In this document: in pieces, positions 9,101 through 17,677 of the stretch
Layout of the letters: every line of letters begins with the position of its first letter
Position numbering within the stretch: the first letter of the stretch is position 1
Position numbers and translations under genes: made by a program
Notes under the pieces: generated by a model
Seen by the model: only the letters and a program-made list of their open reading frames with translations
The model's database searches: none
Told to the model about the DNA's origin: nothing
DNA from: Taklimakanibacter deserti
GTDB taxonomy: Bacteria > Pseudomonadota > Alphaproteobacteria > Rhizobiales > Aestuariivirgaceae
Reading direction: 5' to 3'
DNA: 64,000 nucleotides
NCBI GenBank assembly: GCA_003574785.1
Contig: QORU01000004.1
Coordinates: 124,001-188,000 of the forward strand

Positions 9101-9751
9101 CTAGCGAGTCGGCTTGTAGACCTTGAGGAAGAAGATCACCGCGCGCGCGACCTGCAGCGCGATCTCGCTCTCGCTTGGCGTCGATGTCGCATTGAACAGG
9201 AGCTTGCGCAGGATGCCCGCCTGTGAAAGGTCCATGAATTGCTGCGCCGCCAGCAAGGGGTCTTCGATCTCGACGACGCCCGCTTCCGCCTGCGCCGCGA
9301 GATATTGGGCGAGCTTCTCCATGCAGACTTGCGGCCCCCGCGAATAATAATCGGCGCCGACCTCGGGCATGCGCTCGACGATCGAGAATACCGTGCGCAT
9401 CGCTGTGATGTAATAGGGCCGGGTCAGGAGTTTCAGGAATTCCTGGCCGAAGCGGTTGAGCACCGCGCTGATGTCATGGTCCTCCGGGTCGAGCGACATG
9501 ATCGGCCAGAGATCCGCCCGCTTCTCCTCGGCGATAAGCTCGAGGAAGAGCCGTTCCTTGTTCTCGAAATAGACATAGAGCGTGCCTTTCGACACGCCGG
9601 CTACCCGGGCGATGTCGTTCATGCTGGCCCCGTCGAAGCCATTGGCATGGAAGACCTTGCTGGCGCCCTCGAGGATCTGCTGGCGCTTTCGGGCGTCCTG
9701 CCCCGCTGCCGACTCCACCCTCTGCTCGACCAAGGTCACGTCACTCTCCAT
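9101..9751 (-). CDS. TetR-family repressor of the adjacent efflux pair
   Basis: 216 residues. The N-terminal TetR helix-turn-helix (about 22-68) is clear: RQQILEGASKVFHANGF, MNDIARVAGVSKGTLYVYF, NKERLF. The C-terminal part is a ligand-binding helical domain of the AcrR type. It is divergent from a membrane-fusion protein plus MFS transporter pair, with two copies of a GACCGAAC-N-GTTCGGTC operator between them. Expected role: repression of the efflux genes and of itself, relieved by a toxic ligand or pump substrate. Ligand identity cannot be read from sequence. Confidence 0.9.
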   Translation of the reverse strand: MESDVTLVEQRVESAAGQDARKRQQILEGASKVFHANGFDGASMNDIARVAGVSKGTLYVYFENKERLFLELIAEEKRADLWPIMSLDPEDHDISAVLNRFGQEFLKLLTRPYYITAMRTVFSIVERMPEVGADYYSRGPQVCMEKLAQYLAAQAEAGVVEIEDPLLAAQQFMDLSQAGILRKLLFNATSTPSESEIALQVARAVIFFLKVYKPTR

Positions 9752-9883
9752 CTTATAAAATCGTCCAGTTTCAATGAGTTACACCGCTCGTTCAGGCGCC
9801 GCGCGAAGGCCCTGCCGGCCTCAACCCATGATTCCGCTGAGGCCAGAATACCGCAACGGAATGATGGCCGCATCATTAAATTA

Positions 9884-9900
9884 GACCGAACCGTTCGGTT
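9884..9900. promoter_or_regulatory. TetR operator copy 1
   Basis: GACCGAAC-C-GTTCGGTT: two 8-bp arms around one central base (9892), one mismatch from perfect dyad symmetry. It shares its consensus with the second site 62 bp away. Size and symmetry fit a TetR-family dimer site. Confidence 0.8.
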
Positions 9901-9942
9901 CGATCTTGATTTATGCCCTGCCAGGGCCTAGTTCAAGCAGTC

Positions 9943-9965
9943 ATTGACCGAACAGTTCGGTCAAT
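9943..9965. promoter_or_regulatory. TetR operator copy 2
   Basis: A perfect 11-1-11 palindrome with core GACCGAAC-A-GTTCGGTC and matching ATT/AAT flanks, centred at 9954. Same core as copy 1. It lies nearer the efflux genes and probably overlaps or follows their promoter. Confidence 0.85.
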
Positions 9966-10085
9966 ACCTCCTCCAGCCTCGTTGGAGACAAAAGTGAACA
10001 AGATCGCCCTTGTGAAACGGAAGATGCGGTTCCGGCGCCGGACGCTCTCCTGCTCAAGGAGAGAGCCGAGGCCCCGGAACGCCCG

Positions 10086-11234
10086 ATGCCCGCGCCCCTC
10101 GAAAAGCCCCCTTCTACCGTCGTCGTGGCGCAAAAGCCCGCTGGTGCGCCGCCGACTGCCCCGCCGAAGCGCAAGGGCGGCCGCCGCGTGGCCCTTCTGC
10201 TGGCCGCCGCCATCGCCGTCACCGCCGGATCGTGGTTCGGCTATCACTGGTGGACGATGGGCCGCTTCATCGTCTCGACCGATGACGCCTATGTCGGTGC
10301 CGACTTCACCGCGATTTCGCCGCGCATATCGGGCTATGTCACCGCAGTTGAGGCCGAGACGAACAAGGAGGTGAAGGCCGGCGATCCCCTTGTCACCCTC
10401 GATGATTCCGACGAGCGCCTGGCCGTCACCGCGGCCGAGACGCAAATCTCCTCCCAGCTTGCCGCCATCGACCGGATCGATCGCCAGATCGATGCCGCGA
10501 AGACCGCGGTCATCCAGGCCCAGGCCTCGATCAGCTCGGCCCAGGCCGATCTCGATCTGGCCGGCGCCGATTTGAAGCGCGCCCAGCGCCTCAAGCAGAG
10601 CGATTTCGTCAGCGCCCAGGCCCTCGAGCAGGCCAATGCCACGCAGGAAAAAGCGCAGGCCTCGGTGGAGACGGCCAAGGCCGGCCTCACTTCGGCGCAA
10701 GCGAATGTCGCCGTCCTCGCCGCCCAGCGCGTCGAGGCCGAGCGCGCGCTCGATCAAGACCGCAACACGCTCCAACAGAAGAAGCTCGATCTCGACCGCA
10801 CCGTGATCCGTGCGCCCTTCGACGGCGTCATCGGCAATCGCAATGTCCAGGCCGGGCAGTTCGTGTCGCCGGGCCAGCGCCTGCTCGCTTTGGTGCCGCT
10901 GTCCCAGATCTATGTCGATGCCAATTACAAGGAAACCCAGCTCGCCGACATCCATGTCGGTGCCCCCGCCGAGATTTCGGTCGATGCCTATGACGACAAG
11001 CCGGTGACCGGCACGGTCGAGAGCATCGCCCCCGCTTCGGGCGCCGTGTTCAGCCTGCTGCCGCCCGACAATGCCACCGGCAACTTCACCAAGGTCACGC
11101 AGCGTCTTGCGGTGCGCATTGTCGTCCCAGCGAAGGTCGCGGCCGAAAGCCTGTTGCGGCCGGGCATGTCGGTCGTCGTGTCAATCGACAGTCGTGCTGA
11201 TGAAAACGGCAAGAAGGTCGCTGCAAACCAATAG
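10086..11234 (+). CDS. HlyD/EmrA-type membrane-fusion protein (efflux adaptor)
   Basis: 382 residues: proline-rich cytoplasmic tail, one membrane helix near residues 38-58, then a periplasmic part. VSTDDAYVGADFTAISPRISG marks the first half of the lipoyl (barrel-sandwich) domain. A coiled-coil hairpin follows (about 115-220, rich in Ala, Gln and Glu), then FDGVIGNRNVQAGQFV, the second lipoyl half, and a beta-barrel. This is the EmrA/FusE layout that links an inner-membrane MFS pump to an outer-membrane channel. The start is uncertain: ATG at 10086 has no well-placed Shine-Dalgarno, and the upstream frame (10000-10085) reads like protein but has only a CTG at 10050. Confidence 0.85.
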   Translation: MPAPLEKPPSTVVVAQKPAGAPPTAPPKRKGGRRVALLLAAAIAVTAGSWFGYHWWTMGRFIVSTDDAYVGADFTAISPRISGYVTAVEAETNKEVKAGDPLVTLDDSDERLAVTAAETQISSQLAAIDRIDRQIDAAKTAVIQAQASISSAQADLDLAGADLKRAQRLKQSDFVSAQALEQANATQEKAQASVETAKAGLTSAQANVAVLAAQRVEAERALDQDRNTLQQKKLDLDRTVIRAPFDGVIGNRNVQAGQFVSPGQRLLALVPLSQIYVDANYKETQLADIHVGAPAEISVDAYDDKPVTGTVESIAPASGAVFSLLPPDNATGNFTKVTQRLAVRIVVPAKVAAESLLRPGMSVVVSIDSRADENGKKVAANQ

Positions 11235-11242
11235 GTTCAACC

Positions 11243-12799
11243 ATGGACGCCCAGACCGAGATCATGCCGAGGCGGCGCGTCTTCGCCTTCATCGCCATGG
11301 CGGTCGGCATGTTCATGGCGATCCTCGACATCCAGATCGTCTCATCCTCGCTGAATGAGATTCAGGCGGGCCTAGCCGCGGGCGCCTCCGAGATCTCCTG
11401 GGTGCAGACCTCCTATCTCATCGCCGAAGTGGTGATGATCCCGCTGTCGGGCTTTCTCGGAAGGGCTCTGTCGACACGCTACCTCTTCGCGATTGCCGCC
11501 GGCGGCTTCACCATCACCAGCGCGCTCTGCGCCACGGCCACGTCCATCGACCAGATGATGATCTACCGGGCGCTGCAGGGCTTCATCGGCGGCGCCATGA
11601 TCCCGTCGGTCTTCGCCGCCGCCTTCACCATCTTCCCGCCGCAGCGCCGCGGCTCGATCTCGGCCGTCGTCGGCCTCATCGCCACCATGGCGCCGACCAT
11701 TGGCCCGACGGTCGGCGGCTATCTCACCAACCTCTTCTCCTGGCACTGGCTGTTCCTCATCAATGTCGTTCCGGGCATCGCGGTGACGGCCGCCGCCTAC
11801 TTACTCATCGATTTCGACAAGCCCGATTTCAAGCTGCTGCGCAAATTCGATTATGTCGGCCTCATCACCCTGGCGGCCTTTCTCGGCGGGCTCGAATATG
11901 TGCTCGAGGAAGGTCCGCAGAACGATTGGTTCGGCGACGAGACGGTCCGCAATCTCGCCGTCGTATCGGCGGTGGGCTGCGTGCTCTTCTTCTGGCGCGC
12001 TTTCACCGCCGAGGAGCCGGTCGTCGATCTGAAAACCTTCACCGACCGTAATTTCGCGACCGGTTCGCTGTTCTCCTTCATCGTCGGCGTCGGGCTCTAT
12101 GGTCTCGTCTATCTCTATCCGGTGTTCCTGGCGCGTGTGCGCGGATATGATTCGCTCCAGATCGGCGAGACCATGTTCGTCACCGGCATGTTCCAGATGA
12201 TGACGGCACCTTTCGCCGGCCAGCTGGCGCAGCGTTTCGACGCGCGCTGGATCGTCGGCTTCGGCATGGGCCTGTTCGGCATCTCCTGCCTGGAGCTCGT
12301 GCCGATCACCAAGGACTGGGCCTTTGCCGAATTGTTCATCCCGCAAGCCATGCGCGGCGTGGCGCTCATGCTCGCGATGGTGCCCATCTCCATGCTGGCG
12401 CTCGGCACGCTGCCGCCGGCGCTCATCAAGAACGCCTCCGGGCTCTTCAACCTCACCCGCAATCTCGGTGGCGCGGTGGGCCTCGCCCTCATCACCACCA
12501 TGCTCAATGACCGCACCGATCTTCATATCGTCAGGCTGCACGAGGCCGTCACCTGGGGCCGCGAGGCCGCCGTCGAGCACCTTCAGACCATGACCCAGGC
12601 GCTTACCCCGAGCCTCGGCAGCGACAGCGAGCTTGCCGCCATCAAGCTGATGACCCAGACGGCGCATCGCGAAAGCCTGGTGATGGCCTTCTCCGACGTC
12701 TTCCTGGCGCTGGCCGTGATCTTTCTGGCCATGGTGCTGCTGGTGCCCTTCATCCGCAAGCCCGTGCCGCGCGCCGCCCCTGCCGGCGGCGGGCATTGA
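11243..12799 (+). CDS. DHA2-family (EmrB/QacA-type) MFS drug transporter
   Basis: 518 residues with about 14 membrane helices. MAVGMFMAILDIQIVSSSLNEIQ is the DHA2 motif in helix 1, and ALQGFIGGAMIPS followed by the GPTVGGYL motif C region confirm a proton-driven drug/H+ antiporter. It lies eight bases after the EmrA-type adaptor gene, so they form an operon and an EmrAB-like tripartite pump under the divergent TetR repressor. Substrate range is not readable. It ends in a hairpin shared with the convergent ABC gene. Confidence 0.9.
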   Translation: MDAQTEIMPRRRVFAFIAMAVGMFMAILDIQIVSSSLNEIQAGLAAGASEISWVQTSYLIAEVVMIPLSGFLGRALSTRYLFAIAAGGFTITSALCATATSIDQMMIYRALQGFIGGAMIPSVFAAAFTIFPPQRRGSISAVVGLIATMAPTIGPTVGGYLTNLFSWHWLFLINVVPGIAVTAAAYLLIDFDKPDFKLLRKFDYVGLITLAAFLGGLEYVLEEGPQNDWFGDETVRNLAVVSAVGCVLFFWRAFTAEEPVVDLKTFTDRNFATGSLFSFIVGVGLYGLVYLYPVFLARVRGYDSLQIGETMFVTGMFQMMTAPFAGQLAQRFDARWIVGFGMGLFGISCLELVPITKDWAFAELFIPQAMRGVALMLAMVPISMLALGTLPPALIKNASGLFNLTRNLGGAVGLALITTMLNDRTDLHIVRLHEAVTWGREAAVEHLQTMTQALTPSLGSDSELAAIKLMTQTAHRESLVMAFSDVFLALAVIFLAMVLLVPFIRKPVPRAAPAGGGH

Positions 12800-12821
12800 C
12801 GGAGCGACGTGCTCTCCGTCA
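12797..12821. terminator. Hairpin between convergent genes
   Basis: TGACGGAG (12797-12804) pairs perfectly with CTCCGTCA (12814-12821) around a nine-base loop. The stem includes the stop codons of both converging genes. There is no T-tract, so it may act as a two-way transcription stop or merely protect mRNA ends. Confidence 0.5.
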
Positions 12822-13913
12822 GTAGACGGCGCTGCCGGTGTCTTTCGAGAAAGCATGCCACTTGTCGCGATTGACCGTCATATAGCAGGTCTCGCCCTCG
12901 AGCCCCTCGAACTCGGTCGAGGTCTTGACCCGGATACGGCTGTCCTCGAGATCCACATCGACGATCATGTCGCCGCCCAGAAGCTCAGTCACGAAAATCT
13001 TGCCGGTGATATGATCGCCCTTGGGCCGCGTCATCGAGATCGACATTGCGTCAGGACGAATGCCCATGCGCAGCGCATTCGGCCACGTGCCCGCAGTGAG
13101 AAGGCGCTGCTGCTCCTCCGTCACCGCGATGGAGAAGTTCGGGTGGGTGAAGTGGATCTTGTCAGCCTTGTGCTGCAGGCCGACGTCCACGAAGTTCATC
13201 GCGGGCTCGCCGACGAAACCCGCAACCCAGGCATTCACCGGCTTGTTATAGACCTCGCGCGGCGTGCCGAGCTGCTGAAGTTCGCCCTCATGCATGACGG
13301 CGATCTGGTCGGCCATCGACATAGCCTCGAGCTGATCATGCGTCACATAGATCATCGTCGTACCCAGTGTACGCTGAAGATGCTTGATCTCGCCACGCAT
13401 GTGGGCCCTAAGCTTGGCGTCGAGATGGGCGATGGGCTCGTCGAACAGGAAGAGGTTCGGCTCACGGACGATGGCGCGTCCGATGGCCACACGCTGCTTC
13501 TGGCCGCCCGAGAGCTCCTGAGGACGACGCTGCAGCAGCTCGCTGATCTCGAGGAGGTTGGCCGCGGCCGTCACGCGTTCCTTGATCCTGTCCGGGTCCT
13601 GACCTCTCAGCTTCAGCGGATTGGCCATGTTCTCGAACACGCTTTTATGCGGATAGAGCGCATAGTTTTCGAACACCATGGCGACGTCGCGATCCTTCGG
13701 CGCCAGGTTGTTGATCGGCCTTTCGTCGAAAAGTATCTGCCCCGCGGTGATGTGCTCGAGCCCCGCCACCATGCGCATCGTCGACGACTTGCCGCAGCCC
13801 GAGGGACCGAGGATCGACAGGAAGGAACCATCGGGACATTCGATATTGAGATCCTTCACGGCAGGAAGATCGCCGTACTTCTTCCAAACGTTGCGGAACG
13901 AGACTTTGGCCAT
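12819..13913 (-). CDS. Carbohydrate ABC transporter ATPase (MalK/UgpC type)
   Basis: 364 residues. Start MAKVSFRNVWKKYGDLP; an open frame further upstream is a shadow of the permease gene. Walker A GPSGCGKS (about 36-43), Q-loop region FENYALYPH, signature LSGGQKQRVAIGRAI, Walker B LFLFDEP, H-loop YVTHD, followed by a C-terminal OB-type (TOBE) regulatory domain with RPDAMS. The D-loop reads IAHLDAKL where most MalK-type proteins have LSNLDA. Last gene of a four-gene importer operon (binding protein, two permeases, ATPase); 11 bases separate it from the permease gene. Confidence 0.9.
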   Translation of the reverse strand: MAKVSFRNVWKKYGDLPAVKDLNIECPDGSFLSILGPSGCGKSSTMRMVAGLEHITAGQILFDERPINNLAPKDRDVAMVFENYALYPHKSVFENMANPLKLRGQDPDRIKERVTAAANLLEISELLQRRPQELSGGQKQRVAIGRAIVREPNLFLFDEPIAHLDAKLRAHMRGEIKHLQRTLGTTMIYVTHDQLEAMSMADQIAVMHEGELQQLGTPREVYNKPVNAWVAGFVGEPAMNFVDVGLQHKADKIHFTHPNFSIAVTEEQQRLLTAGTWPNALRMGIRPDAMSISMTRPKGDHITGKIFVTELLGGDMIVDVDLEDSRIRVKTSTEFEGLEGETCYMTVNRDKWHAFSKDTGSAVY

Positions 13914-13924
13914 GGTGACCCCTG

Positions 13925-14803
13925 CTATTCCTTTACCGCGCCCATGGTGAGGCCCGTCACGAGATATCTGCGGATGACGAGGCCCAGGAACATCATCGGC
14001 AGCGTCGTGACCACACCCGCCGCCATGATTTGACCCCATTGGATATTCTGCGGCTGCACCAGCTCGCGGGTGGCCGCGGGAAGCGTCTTGGCACCGCCCG
14101 AGCCGATGATGGCCGCAAAGAGATAGTCGTTCCATGCAAACAGGACGCACAGCACCACGAAGGCGCCGATGCCCGGCGCGACCAGCGGCAGAATGGCGCG
14201 AAATGCCTGGAACCTCGTCGCGCCGTCGACCATTTGCGCCTCTTCGATGGCATAGGGCACATTGTCGAAGAAGCCCTTTAGAATCCAAATGGCGAAAGGC
14301 AGATTGAACGTGGTGTAGGCGAGAATGAGGCCGGGCAGCGTTCCCACAAGCTCCAACTCGCGGAAGATCCAATAGAGCGGCACCATGACGGCCACCACAG
14401 GCGCCATGCGGGTGGAAATGATCCAGAAAAACAGATCTTTCTTGCCCTTGAAGTCGATTCGCGACAGCGAATAGGCGCACATCGACCCCAGCACCACCGA
14501 CACCACTGCCGAACCGACGGCCGCCACCAGCGAATTGAAGAGGTAGGTGGTGAATCCCAGATTCGCGAAGAGCTCGTAATAATGCTTGGAGGTAGGCGTG
14601 AACTCGAAGAAGACGCGGATGCCGGCCCAATCACCTACCGCCGGAAGATTGAAGGCTTCCAGCAGATCCTTGAACGACGATATGAACATGATGAAGATAG
14701 GCAGCACCGTCCACACCACATAGAAGGCGACGAAAACCCCGGCGCACCAGTTGACGGCCTTCGACAGCGGCGTCTCGTACCGAACGATTTCGCGCGAAGC
14801 CAT
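13925..14803 (-). CDS. Carbohydrate ABC transporter permease (MalG/UgpE type)
   Basis: 292 residues, six membrane helices. The EAA loop that docks the ATPase is visible as EEAQMVDGATRFQAFRAILPLVAPGI. The family is the CUT1 group of sugar importers; this one pairs with the MalF-type permease starting at 15825. The short two-base gap to the upstream permease and the conserved gene order support an operon. The transported sugar is not identifiable. Confidence 0.9.
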   Translation of the reverse strand: MASREIVRYETPLSKAVNWCAGVFVAFYVVWTVLPIFIMFISSFKDLLEAFNLPAVGDWAGIRVFFEFTPTSKHYYELFANLGFTTYLFNSLVAAVGSAVVSVVLGSMCAYSLSRIDFKGKKDLFFWIISTRMAPVVAVMVPLYWIFRELELVGTLPGLILAYTTFNLPFAIWILKGFFDNVPYAIEEAQMVDGATRFQAFRAILPLVAPGIGAFVVLCVLFAWNDYLFAAIIGSGGAKTLPAATRELVQPQNIQWGQIMAAGVVTTLPMMFLGLVIRRYLVTGLTMGAVKE

Positions 14804-14805
14804 CG

Positions 14806-15825
14806 TTACACCTTAGACGGTTGCTGGCGATCGAAAACGCGGACCAGGAGCATGCCGAGAATGATGGTCACGATGAGCAGGATAAGGGCGATGGCGGCGC
14901 CGCGCCCGAGTTTGAAGAATTTGAACGACACCTCGAAAAGATAGATGGGAAGGATCTTGGTCGCATTGCCGGGTCCGCCTCCGGTGAGCACCAGCACCGA
15001 GTCGATGAAGCGGAAATTGTCCATGAACCGCAGCATTATGGCGATGAGCAGCACCGGGTAGAGATTGGGCAGTGTCACCATCACGAAATTGCGGAAGGGT
15101 GAAGCGCCGTCGACCATATTGGCTTCGAGCTGGTCCTGCGGCACGCGCTTGAGACCCGCCAGCGTGATCAGCGTGATGAGCGGCGTCCACTGCCAGACAT
15201 CGACCAGCACAATCCCGATCATCGCGGTGTTTGAGCTGGCCAGAATGGATTTTGGCCCCAATATGCCGAGGCTCTGCAGCAGCCAGTGATACCAGCCGAA
15301 GGTGCCATTGTAGAGGAAATACCACACCATGCCGGCGATCAGCGGAGCCATCATCATCGGCATCAGCAAGGTGGTCACGAGTACTTTCTCGTAGCGTGAA
15401 CCGTTCAAGGCCACCGCCAGAAAAACGCCGATCGCGATCTGCAGGAACAGGCACATGGCGCTGTATTGGATCAAGAGCCACCAGCCCATCAGGAAGCGCG
15501 TGTCGCCGGCGAGCCTGGTAAAGTTGGCAAAATCATTCCACCGGACATTGCCGATGTCGACCTCGTGCAGGCTCATATAGATCATCCAGAAAAACGGATA
15601 GATTGATATGAAAGCCAGCACCAGAATGGCCGGCGCCATGAGCCAGAAGTAATAGCGTCTGGAGGCGGGCGGGTTGAGCGACGCCGGTTCGGCCGCGACT
15701 TGGGAGACCGGGCGGGATTCGACGCTGTCGGGAATATGACGCACCCGGAACAGCTCGATTCCGGAGTGGCGCTTGCCTGACCCTTTCGGCATTCCGGCTG
15801 TTGAAGTCATGGAGACGTCGGTCAT
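14806..15825 (-). CDS. Carbohydrate ABC transporter permease (MalF/UgpA type)
   Basis: 339 residues with a long, Ser/Pro-rich cytoplasmic N-terminus (about 55 residues) and six to seven membrane helices. The EAA-like motif EANMVDGASPFRNFVMVTLPNLYPV is present. Partner of the MalG-type permease directly downstream. A 174-bp gap with two hairpins separates it from the binding-protein gene, which probably keeps binding-protein mRNA more abundant than that for the membrane parts. Confidence 0.9.
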   Translation of the reverse strand: MTDVSMTSTAGMPKGSGKRHSGIELFRVRHIPDSVESRPVSQVAAEPASLNPPASRRYYFWLMAPAILVLAFISIYPFFWMIYMSLHEVDIGNVRWNDFANFTRLAGDTRFLMGWWLLIQYSAMCLFLQIAIGVFLAVALNGSRYEKVLVTTLLMPMMMAPLIAGMVWYFLYNGTFGWYHWLLQSLGILGPKSILASSNTAMIGIVLVDVWQWTPLITLITLAGLKRVPQDQLEANMVDGASPFRNFVMVTLPNLYPVLLIAIMLRFMDNFRFIDSVLVLTGGGPGNATKILPIYLFEVSFKFFKLGRGAAIALILLIVTIILGMLLVRVFDRQQPSKV

Positions 15826-15851
15826 GGGATCACTTCTTAAGGCACTCTAGA

Positions 15852-15895
15852 GCATCGGCCCGAAAAGTGTACGCGGTTTTCGGACAGGCTGATGC
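15852..15895. repeat. Rhizobial-type intergenic palindrome (REP-like)
   Basis: GCATC ... CGAAAAGTG and GGTTTTCGGAC ... GATGC form a 44-bp imperfect hairpin following TCTAGA. From memory, this GCAT..CGAAAAGTG..GGTTTTCGG..ATGC pattern recurs in intergenic regions of rhizobial genomes. It sits between a binding-protein gene and its permease genes, like the REP elements between malE and malF in enterics, and could stabilise the upstream mRNA. Confidence 0.6.
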
Positions 15896-15957
15896 GTAGG
15901 AACGAGGAGATGGGGCGCCGAGCCGATTCTCTGGGAATGCCCGGCGCTCCAGCGTGG

Positions 15958-15986
15958 CGTCCGGCGGCTGGCGAGGCCACCGGACG
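15958..15986 (-). terminator. Strong hairpin after the binding-protein gene
   Basis: CGTCCGG pairs with CCGGACG, and the stem is closed by TGGC-GAG-GCCA. It begins 14 bases after the binding-protein stop codon on the minus strand. Lacking a T-tract, it is more likely an mRNA stabiliser or partial terminator that lowers permease expression. Confidence 0.5.
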
Positions 15987-15999
15987 TTCGTCGGCCCGA

Positions 16000-17529
16000 T
16001 CAGCCGGCGCCGTTCAGCTCGTCCAGCTGAGACTGGATCGATTTGCAGGCCTCTTCCGCCGATTGCTCGTTGGACAGGCACTTCTGCGTCTCCGCCGCGA
16101 GGATCGAATGATACTCGTTGGCATTCGGTATCTTGGGTCCAAGGACGAAGTTTGGGTTTTTGATGCCGTATTCGTACACCGCGTCGAAAGTGAGCGCGTT
16201 CGGCATGGTGGTCGGACGCTGCTTGGCCTTTTGCACCTCTTCCATCGCCAGAACGGACTTGCGGGTCGGCGTGCCGCCAAGGCCCTTCAGCACGTTGAAT
16301 TGGTTTTCCCGGCTTACCGACCAGATGGCGAAGATATAGGCCGCACGCTTGAGATCATCGGAGGCGTTGCCGTTGATGCCGATTCCGCCGATGCCGCAGT
16401 TCGTGCCGTTCACCGCCTCGCCGCCATTCTTGATCCATGACGGATCTCCCTTCGGGCACGGCGCATAGGCGGTCTTGCCGCCCGCGGCGCGCGAGGTCTT
16501 CTCGTCCTCGATCGAGGCAGCGAACTCATGATACTGAGTCTGCATCGCGATGTTTCCGGCTTGGTAGACGGTGTTGAGCTCGAGTGTGCCATTGGCCAGG
16601 TTGTCCGGATGGCAGACATCCGCAAGCTCCTTGAACTTCGTCATCATCAGGATCGACTGCTCGTCGCCCCAATTGGTCTTGCCGGGCTCCTTGGAACCGT
16701 AAACGTCGTCGATTTTCCAGTCCATCCAGCGGCCGTTGGCGAAGAGGAAGCGCTGGATGTCGAGCTGCGTTGTCCAGGCAAAGGAGCCTTGGTGCTGGGC
16801 ATAGCCGTAAGGCACATCCTTTCCGCTTTCCTTGGCCTTCCTGAAGAAGGCGGCCATGTCGGTGACGTTCTTCCAGGTCGAGTCCTTGTTGAATTCGAGC
16901 CGGTAGCCATATTCCGCTTCGAAGTCCTTCGAGTTCGCCTCGAACAGATCCTGGCGGTAGAAGGTGCAGGCGACGGCGCAGTCATAAGGCAGTGCCACGA
17001 TCTTGCCCTCGGTATAGAAGCGGCCGCAGGCCGAGAGGAAGTTCTCGAACCACGCCTCGTCGCCATAGCCGTCCGGATCCTGCGGCAAGGTGCTGTCTCC
17101 GAACATCGGCGACATGTCGGCGTAGAACTCGCCGAAGGGGGCGCCGATCGGCTTGTCCTGCACGTAGTTCAGGTGATAGTCGGACTTTCCGCTGCGCAGG
17201 TCGATGCCGACCTTCTGCTGCACGACGGGCAGGTCATCCGTGAGAATGGTCACGTCGATGCCCGTCAGATCGGTAAAGGCCTTGATGTTGTCGCGGATGG
17301 CGAAGGACGGCGGCGTATTCTCCGACATGAAGACCAGCTTCGAGCCGGCATACTGCTTCCATTTTGCGTCGTCGGAGGAGGCTGCCTGGACCCTGCTGCG
17401 GGTTATGGTTGAGCCGAGGCCGAGGGTCATAGAGCCCACACCCAGTGCCGAAGCCGCGCCGCCGCCCAGTTCCAGGAACTTGCGCCGACTGATACGTTTG
17501 TAGACAGCATTCTTCGGAATTGAAAACAT
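16000..17529 (-). CDS. ABC transporter substrate-binding protein with Tat-like signal
   Basis: 509 residues. The N-terminus KRISRRKFLELGGGAASALG has a twin-arginine motif (SRRKFLE) followed by a hydrophobic stretch, so export is probably by Tat and folded. The body is a family-1 (CUT1) solute-binding protein: TDLTGIDVTILTDDLP, GKIVALPYDCAV and AAYIFAIWSVSRENQF are typical lobes and hinge regions. Several cysteines are present (for example CGRFY, DCAVAC, CPKGD, TNCG), more than usual, and may form disulfides. First gene of the importer operon that follows on the same strand; the acoXABC operon ends just upstream. Confidence 0.85.
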   Translation of the reverse strand: MFSIPKNAVYKRISRRKFLELGGGAASALGVGSMTLGLGSTITRSRVQAASSDDAKWKQYAGSKLVFMSENTPPSFAIRDNIKAFTDLTGIDVTILTDDLPVVQQKVGIDLRSGKSDYHLNYVQDKPIGAPFGEFYADMSPMFGDSTLPQDPDGYGDEAWFENFLSACGRFYTEGKIVALPYDCAVACTFYRQDLFEANSKDFEAEYGYRLEFNKDSTWKNVTDMAAFFRKAKESGKDVPYGYAQHQGSFAWTTQLDIQRFLFANGRWMDWKIDDVYGSKEPGKTNWGDEQSILMMTKFKELADVCHPDNLANGTLELNTVYQAGNIAMQTQYHEFAASIEDEKTSRAAGGKTAYAPCPKGDPSWIKNGGEAVNGTNCGIGGIGINGNASDDLKRAAYIFAIWSVSRENQFNVLKGLGGTPTRKSVLAMEEVQKAKQRPTTMPNALTFDAVYEYGIKNPNFVLGPKIPNANEYHSILAAETQKCLSNEQSAEEACKSIQSQLDELNGAG

Positions 17530-17677
17530 GAGCGTTCTCCCATTTTGGTTTTATTCTCAGTTAAAGCGGCAGACGCAGAGCCGTCCTATGTGGCCTCGCG
17601 TCTCTCGGACAGCTCTAAGCTCCCGCTCTCTGGTACCCTCCTTTCTCTGGCCGTTTCGGCGCTCTGTAGTATGCTGA

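Larger units (their letters stand above)
9752..10085. other. 334-bp divergent control region between tetR-type gene and efflux genes
   Basis: No gene is supported here. The region holds two operator palindromes centred at 9892 and 9954 (separate entries), a perfect 13-bp GCCCTG-C-CAGGGC palindrome at 9915-9927, and an AT-richer stretch around 9875-9915 where promoters are expected. The reading frame of the membrane-fusion protein stays open back through about 9963, but no ATG, GTG or TTG lies in it before 10086. Confidence 0.6.

Noticed and set aside
13914..14630. Long fused frame joining the ATPase to sequence inside the permease gene
   Set aside because: The upstream part is an out-of-frame shadow of the MalG-type permease; the ATPase has its own start at 13913.
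17530..17677. Possible terminator or promoter between acoC and the importer operon
   Set aside because: Inspected on both strands; no hairpin with T-tract and no clear -35/-10 could be supported.
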